From the NCBI GenBank assembly GCA_018806985.1, contig JADANN010000038.1, positions 62,001 through 126,000 of the forward strand: DNA of 64,000 nucleotides. The letters run 5' to 3'. Source of the stretch: Angiostrongylus vasorum. Lineage: Eukaryota; Nematoda; Chromadorea; Rhabditida; Metastrongylidae. The notes beneath the pieces were generated by a model. The model saw nothing but the letters and a program-made list of their open reading frames with translations, searched no databases and was not told the origin of the DNA. Position numbers and translations under genes: made by a program. Below are positions 57,811 through 64,000 of this stretch, one piece after another (positions within the stretch are counted from its first letter, which is position 1; the number at the start of each line of letters is the position of its first letter).

Positions 57811-58104
57811 TTGGTTAGTTTGAAGCAATACATCTGCCAAATTATTAATATCGTTTCAGTAACAAATAACCCACCAACTATACAAAAAACTATTCCACTA
57901 ATGAAGCCCGTGTTTCAGACTTTATTAACTACATATTGATTTTCCATGACAGAATACGGTTTGAAGTACAACACCAAGGATGCTGAAACATGAGGAAAAC
58001 TCGGATCCTCAAGGAAGCTTACACAGTTATGGTTGAAGCTGCAGATATAGAAAAAGCTTTCGCAAAGAACACCATAACTTTGCCATTCACAAAACTAAGG
58101 TGGT

Positions 58105-58485
58105 TGCCCTCTCAACGGTTTAGCGCCTTGTCGTGGCTGGAAGGTGTTTCTGTGTCGAGCTGTGATGTACAGCAGAGGATTCATCCCCCTGGTAGGGTCT
58201 CCCAACCTGAGAATTAGCCTGTCGTTTCCATCAGGGAAGCCAAGCCAAGAGTAAACTGATACCAAGATCCACCACCATGGTGGTACCAAACTAGTCGCAT
58301 GGTAGCAAATCTCCCTCTGATCCACAGGCGCGGCTACTGCTTGTGGTGATGACGATCTGGGCATACTTTTGGCCAGGCAGACCTCGGGACTCCAAGGAAC
58401 CACGATGGCTATGCCAGCAGTACTCCGAAGAAATGGAAGATATGCTGAGGCCCCCCACAATCAGTGAAGATGGATTGCCCAAGTA
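58105..58485 (-). mobile_element. Family B repeat, copy 4
   Basis: Minus-strand copy; its open frame (GNPSSL..., PRSSSPQAVAAPVDQREI) resembles those of copies 1 and 5. Confidence 0.75.
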
Positions 58486-59934
58486 TCCAGCTCTAGTAGA
58501 GTAAATGCCATAGATTTCAGTATTTTAATGTAACCCTTACTAGTATTCTCTGGAGAGTTTCCAGTTTTTTTCACGTTTCTTTTTCTTATCGATTCGGTTG
58601 TTCACCCGAGAATTCCACTTTCTTTCCTGGATCTCCCGTCCCGCTGCATTCGATATCTGTCCATTCCATCGCTTATCTGTCGATCAACCTGAATTCTTGT
58701 TGTTCCAATCTATTCATAGGAACTGGATATGTTAGCACTTTTATTTAAGTCGTCATCCTGATATAAGAAGAAAAAGCCGTTTGCTTGCTATCGGTTCATT
58801 TCCAAGCTTTCAAGTTTCTGAGATTTCCTATAGTGCTCTAAAACTTTTACTGGACATTTCTTTTGAGAATCATCTTTTGAATAAATCTTTCTTTGGTCTA
58901 CTTCCTCTATTTGTAGTTTTCGTTGGCTTGATGAGTAGCCATGGGTCATCCAGAATGATTCCATTCGCCCATGTGGGGGTTTGTGTTTTGTGCATTGGGG
59001 GCGACCCCCGACAATCAATACTGAGGTGCTGTGCTAAATCACATAAACGCTGTGTGATAACATAAAACTTCAGCGCTCTTGAAGTATTATTGCTTATCAC
59101 TTTTTGATTCTTCGGATTTCTGACTCACTGCGACTTTACTACGATCCAAGTAACTTCCGGAAGTTAACGCAATCTACTGAAGCAATAGACAGGCGAAGCA
59201 CTCGTAGAATTTCGTAGAATTGTTGTGGATGTTGTTGTTGTTGTTGTTGTTGTTTTCCGAGTTCTTCCAGAAGAGCTTTGGTTGGCGGAACTTGTTTCTT
59301 CATGAAGTTTGGTCTAAAATTTGTCTATCGAAATCCAAGTGCTGGGCAACAACTTATGATTTGAGAACTGTTTTCTCATGGTCGAGGAATTCGTCTTTTA
59401 CAACTTTTCCTCTTTTTTTCAGTTTTGTTAAGGACTATTTGGGAGGTATTTCAAGGTGAGACGATTGAATCGGGACTTGACTTTTTATTTGAATAACTTA
59501 TACGTATAAGCTATTAGACAAGTCCTTAAGTCAGCACTGTTAGTGGTTTGTGTTCGCTGGTCAAAACCTGTTTTTGTAAGGGAGAACTTTTTTTTCCGTC
59601 CCAATATATTGATGTCATGGTGACTAATAGCACTTAATTTAAGGATCGCGAGTTAACCGGTATTAAAGATTTCTGGATTTTCCAGAAAACTGATGAAAAT
59701 GCTGATCATTAGTGAGTTGATAGTTGCGCTCAGTGGGTGATAAATTATGTAGTTTTTTACGAAACTTAGCGTGGAATCACCTAACGTAAATTCGTGAAGA
59801 TTATTGAGATTGTCCTTTGTCACTATCACTTTACTTGGCTCGTTTCCGTAATGTTCACGATACTTTTCTATACGTATATACATATATATAAATATATGTA
59901 TATATAATGCATACTTATTTGAGCTTTATATTTG

Positions 59935-60305
59935 AACGGGCCGTCCTCCCTGGTTTTGCGGGCTCTCAACATAACCAGCATAATCACCATTTTTCGGAGA
60001 TTTGCTGGTTCAGCCGTTGTGCTTCTCAGGATTCCCGAGGTTAGCCTGGCTAAAATCTGTCCCAGGTCTTCACCACCAGAGGCAGTCGCAGCCCTTGTGG
60101 ATCAGAGGGAGATTTGCCACCATGCGATTTTGATACCAGGGCGGTGGTGGATCCTGGTATTGGTTTACTCTTTAGCTAGGCTTCCTGATGGAAACACTGG
60201 ACTCCTTCTCAGCTTGCGAGACTCTTCTGGGGGGACGAATACTAACGCTGTAGATCACAGTCCAACATTTCAGGAACACCTCCCAGCGAGGATGAGGCGG
60301 TAAAC
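59935..60305 (+). mobile_element. Family B repeat, copy 5
   Basis: Runs from GGGCCGTCCTCCCTGG to GGATGAGGCGGTAAAC with a long open frame (CPRSSPPEAVAALVDQREIC). It ends directly at the AT dinucleotide tract. Confidence 0.75.
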
Positions 60306-60306
60306 T

Positions 60307-60314
60307 ATATATAT

Positions 60315-60375
<61 letters not shown>

Positions 60376-60390
60376 TATATATATACATAT
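60307..60390. repeat. AT dinucleotide tract
   Basis: About 80 bp of nearly pure (AT)n directly after a family B copy; it may be the expanded tail of that element. Confidence 0.9.
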
Positions 60391-60529
60391 ATCATGGTCA
60401 TCGCTGTTAATCTTCTGTCTGATCTAGATACGGTCTTTGTTATGTTTTTCTGTACTCAGTTTGTAATCCTGGTTTTGATAATTTCAGTATTTTCCAGTTT
60501 TTCCTGGTATGGAAGGTGTATGATATGAT

Positions 60530-60800
60530 TATGAAGGATAAAGCTCTTGGCGTCGATCAATCCCTGAGGGATGCGCCTCGCATTCGACGCCATTCGTAGC
60601 ATCGTAGAGGTGATTAAGTCCATATCTGGCCTGTGTAGCGACTTGCCGTGGGCTGCCCATGTATCGAGTCAGTGTTGCCTCCCAGATAGGTCGGGTATTA
60701 ATCTGCCGAACACGGAGTGATGGAGGGCTTGGTGAGCCTGGGGTGCGGGATCAATCCTATGTGTATCGACGGGTGCCTCTAACCACTGTACTAGACGCTT
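60530..60800 (-). mobile_element. SINE-like element, family A
   Basis: Plus-strand text GGCGTCGATCAATCCCTGAGG at the far end and GGGATCAATCCTATGTGT at the head mark a minus-strand copy. Confidence 0.7.
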
Positions 60801-61844
60801 CCCGTGGTGATTGTGTGTGTAGGCAGATCGTTTCTAGAATGGGTTTATTACAGGTAAGCTAGATAAATTTGGGTTCTTAGTTAACGGATTTTTTCCTATA
60901 TTATTGCTGTGCGGTGTTTTTCTCCTATCCGAAAATCTTAGACTGTTCTTTTATCAATACTGCTGATGTCAGTAGAATACTTTTTGTTTTCTGATGGGAA
61001 ACGTAGCCCTTCTTTTCATATAAGAGTATGTGTTTCGAATCAGAGCTCCTGACTTAACCTTTAAGAACATAGAAGTTAAAGAAGTTAATGATTTCTTCTA
61101 AAAAGCTGTTACAAGAGTAAAATTTCAGATTACATGGACTGTTCTAGTGCTGGATATATTTTGCTTGAACAAACTTCTTCTTTTTACCAATTGTTTTTTA
61201 TTTTATTCATATATGTTTTTTTTCTCGTTGATAGAATTCTTTTTTAGTTATCATTTGATTTGGTCGATAGTTTTTACAGGAATCCTTAGCAGAATTGCGA
61301 TAGTTGTCCGCCTTTGGTTCTTAGATATCAGTACGTTTTTTTTCCAAATAAGAAACTTATGCTGTTGATAAATAGCTAAGGAATCCAGAGCCATTACTTT
61401 AGAGTCATTCACTGGTAACCTAAAGGAGCTGTTTTTCTTCCCTGGAATGGTGTTTGTGGCTCCTATCACAACACCTTCATATGTCACATGTCACTTCACA
61501 TGTAGTAGTGCAATCAGCCATCATTTTCTAGTTCTGTGCCACAGATACATCTGTTCTCAAAATGGCAAACATGTGTGACTATTTGTTCGTTATCATTGTT
61601 GAGTGCTCCGAAAGTGCATCAGACGGACTATCAATTCCCATATTGGGATTCACTGTCGCCTTCGATGTCGCCCACTGTGTGTCCGCTGACAGAGTTCTGA
61701 TTCGATCGCTATATAGTTCCTAGTCTTTTCTGATCATACGACCAGTATCTTCAGTACTGATTGGATCAATCCATCAACTGTCCTTCCATCCTTCACCGCA
61801 AGTATTGATCGCAAGCACAGCACTTCCATCATCCTGCAGTGGAA

Positions 61845-62496
61845 ATGGTTGCAGGAACGTCATGGTGGAATGCTTATACGACTCGTAAACGACTATTTCG
61901 TAGACGAAGTAAACAGAAGCGCTTCAGTAAAAAGTCTCAAACTGTTCGATCCATGATCACGTCTTCTACTCGAGCATCAGGGTGTTCGCCAGCTTCGCTG
62001 GATCTTCAGGATACAGCTGTGTGAGTTCTGGTTTTTAAGGTTTTATGCTTGCATCAAATCTAATGCGCATCATTGTGGGGCTAGCTTAATAAGGAAGGCA
62101 TGGATAGTGTTAGCAATGATCGTTTGAGCGTATGTGGTAGTAGAAAGATTACTTTAACTCGCATCTCAACTGATGTTTCCAAATTGGTAACTACTTGTAA
62201 CTGCCTGTTATGCCTACGCTCTAAGTGATTTATGTTTGGTGACTGTAAATGGTCATAGTATCAGTTTGCCCAGAAGGTTTTTCGGCGGCTCGTTTGGAAT
62301 TAATCATATCTAGAAATGAATGTCTCGGGTCTTTAGTTCAGTATAATTTAAAAGTTTTTTTAGATCTTAAACGAGTTTTATTGTTGTATTTCAGTGAAGA
62401 GAAGTCCGGATGGCTTAATAAATGGACAAACTATTTAAAAGGATATCGACAAAGGTGGTTCGTTCTCGATTCAAGCGCTGTACTTAGTTATTATAG
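61845..62496 (+). CDS. Oxysterol-binding protein (OSBP/ORP family), 5' exons only
   Basis: Two exons of a gene that runs off the window. Exon 1 (61845-62020) encodes a basic, Ser-rich N terminus (MVAGTSWWNAY, RKRLFRRRSKQKRF) and ends at GTGAGT in phase 2. Exon 2 (62395-62496) follows TATTTCAG. It reads EEKSGWLNKWTNYLKGYRQ, then RWFVLDSSAVLSYYR, the start of a pleckstrin homology domain very close to OSBP (GWLxKWTNYIKGYQRRWFVL). OSBP-type proteins move sterol and PI4P between the ER and Golgi or other membranes, with the PH domain binding PI4P. The start is the ATG just after a CTGCAG acceptor-like site (61839), suggesting trans-splicing. The rest of the PH domain and the lipid-binding ORD must lie beyond 64000. 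CERT-type PH domains are the main alternative. Confidence 0.8.
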
Positions 62497-62928
62497 GTAG
62501 GTGATGTAAATGTTAATAATTGTATTATTTCATGTTTGAGTGCGATTCGAACATGGAAGTCAACCCATAATCAATAAACAAATGATGTAAATGATTTATA
62601 GTCAGATTTAAGGTTCATAACATCCTTAAGTGTCTTATCTTGTTGGATATTTGTATTTTCACCCAGCTTTTCTTTTTAAAGCTACTCTTATAAATTTAGG
62701 AGTTTTAAAAAAGGTTCCGTAGTTGTTGTGTTTTCTTGACCTACATTTCGCTTCAGTCGTGGAGTCTTCGGTTGTAACAAATGGTGGAGTTGCCACTAGA
62801 ATTGAACCACCTATGTTTGTTTGTCTACTAGGTTTTGGTCGGTTATGACGATGCTGTTTGCCGTTAGCGATAGTGATTCATCGTTTACGGTTCTCCAGTT
62901 CAGCCTCGTATCAATCCAGAACAGGTTA

Positions 62929-62962
62929 TCTGTGTGTATGTGTGTGTATGTGTGTGTATGTG
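62929..62962. repeat. TGTGTGTA microsatellite
   Basis: Three to four repeats of TGTGTGTATG in the OSBP intron. Confidence 0.8.
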
Positions 62963-63433
62963 CTTCAACAGCAAGTTCTTGCGCTGCTACATTCCACCTT
63001 TTCACAAAGATGAACGCCCAACTGACATCGAAGAACGATCGTTGTAGAGATAGTGGACGACTTTATGCAACGATTGGTTGCCAAATTCACGAGCTGAATG
63101 ATTGAATGATTGCGAATTCAATCGATTATTCGATTTCAGTGTGTTAGTGCGCTCGTGTGTTTAGCATCGGTGACTCAAATTGTGCTTCATTGTTGTTTTT
63201 AATGTAATTCGAACACATGAATTTGATGCGTATTCGGCTGATACTCTGAACGAACGTTTGTCTCTAGAGATGTCACCTAGTGCGATCTTCTTCCAGAGTA
63301 TTGTGAAGAGTTTCTCTTCACCGGAGGAAAGTGGTCGTGGTTTTCGGCAGTTGTTTCCTGCTAGTGGTGAGCGTTGAGAAGCAGCGTCAACTGATAACGA
63401 CGCTGCTCGCACATTTGCAGTAAAAGTGAACGA

Positions 63434-63567
63434 ATGGCAAGCCTTCGTCGACGGTTTCATAAGGCTCGTAAACGAATTACATCCTGTTACTTCCCACTAT
63501 CACGAAGAGTAAGAAAGGTCAGCATTGATGCCGAGGTCTACAGCAGATCCACCGTCGTCGGAATCCC
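63434..63567 (+). CDS. Possible alternative first exon of the OSBP gene
   Basis: An ATG at 63434 lies 13 nt after a CATTTGCAG acceptor. It opens a basic frame (MASLRRRFHKARKRITSCYF, then SRRVRKVSIDAEVYS) that reaches a CC|GTAAGT donor in phase 2. This is the same phase in which the PH exon ends, so both could splice to the same downstream exon. It would give an isoform lacking the PH domain start. A neighbouring unrelated gene or chance are the alternatives. Confidence 0.35.
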
Positions 63568-64000
63568 GTAAGTCTGTAAAGGTCCATGACTTTGACTGGG
63601 TTTGTTCTGCACTCGCACTTAAATTTCTCTTCTGATATTGATTTCCGGCCTATTCATTGATAAATGTGTGTCGATAAATTACACGATAACGTTCGATGCT
63701 TTTCTAATAGTTCAAGAAACATAGTTTTATGAAGTTTATTACTCTAACATATTCGTTCCTGTGTAAATATTGCATTGTGGTTGCATTTCACCTGTGAATT
63801 GAACAAATAGCACGATTGCTAGGTGGCCTAAATTCGTTGAAACGCCAAGAATAAGAAGTGGATAAAAATTTGTGTGAGCTCATTAGAGCACTAATATTAT
63901 GCCTGGTAATATGTCAGCTATGAGTGTACCGTACACAGGACATGTTATCTTGTGGTTTTTGCTCCGAGTTTTCAATATTAACTTTCGTCCAAGTTTGTTT

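Larger units (their letters stand above)
55551..61838. other. Repeat-rich intergenic region
   Basis: No supported gene. It contains three family B copies, two family A copies, a (GAAT)n tract at 56338-56382, a (TTG)n tract at 59224-59252, an AT dinucleotide tract at 60307-60390 and a 140-bp direct duplication (56519-56652 and 58515-58655). The remainder is AT-rich sequence in which I see nothing. Confidence 0.5.

Overview
This is a window of nuclear genomic DNA from an animal, most likely a clade V (strongylid, hookworm-like) nematode. The DNA is AT-rich and its genes are cut into many small exons by introns of 50 bp to about 9 kb. Several start codons sit just after a TTNCAG-type 3' splice site, as expected for spliced-leader trans-splicing. 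The window is full of short interspersed repeats and fold-back elements. I see no operons of bacterial type, no rRNA and no CRISPR. Exon models were built by hand from reading frame, splice signals and remembered family sequences; no alignment was run.

Region 0.4-8.7 kb (minus strand): a six-exon Polycomb/CBX-type chromodomain gene resembling C. elegans cec-1. Region 12.8-18.8 kb (plus strand): an eight-exon Polycomb group RING finger (PCGF) gene with an N-terminal RING, a RAWUL domain and a long Pro/Ser/Thr-rich tail. The two genes are divergent, about 4.1 kb apart. Together they supply a histone-mark reader and a PRC1 core subunit, so this end of the window is a small chromatin-regulation neighbourhood.

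Region 22-29 kb: three poorly characterised candidates. These are an unrecognised multi-exon plus-strand gene (22.1-27.2 kb), a minus-strand two-exon ORF (27.2-27.9 kb), and a compact three-exon plus-strand gene (28.3-29.1 kb) for a small single-pass membrane protein with a CxxC...CxxC tail. Region 29-35 kb holds GC-rich islands, one perfect GC hairpin and repeats.

Region 35-55.6 kb (minus strand): two complete conserved genes in tandem. Cyclin Y (nine exons, 332 aa, closes perfectly) lies upstream of PITHD1 (six exons, 211 aa). PITHD1 closes only if one base is removed from an A5 run at 39761-39765, which is probably an assembly indel. This order matches my memory of C. elegans cyy-1 (ZK353.1) and its neighbour ZK353.9, and may be an ancestral operon. 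Region 49-61 kb is a repeat-dense zone with five copies of one 370-bp element, SINE-like tRNA-derived elements, an RTE retrotransposon relic and simple repeats.

Region 61.8-64 kb (plus strand): the 5' end of an oxysterol-binding-protein (OSBP/ORP) gene. It has a PH-domain exon and a possible second first exon in the same splice phase; the rest of the gene lies beyond the window.
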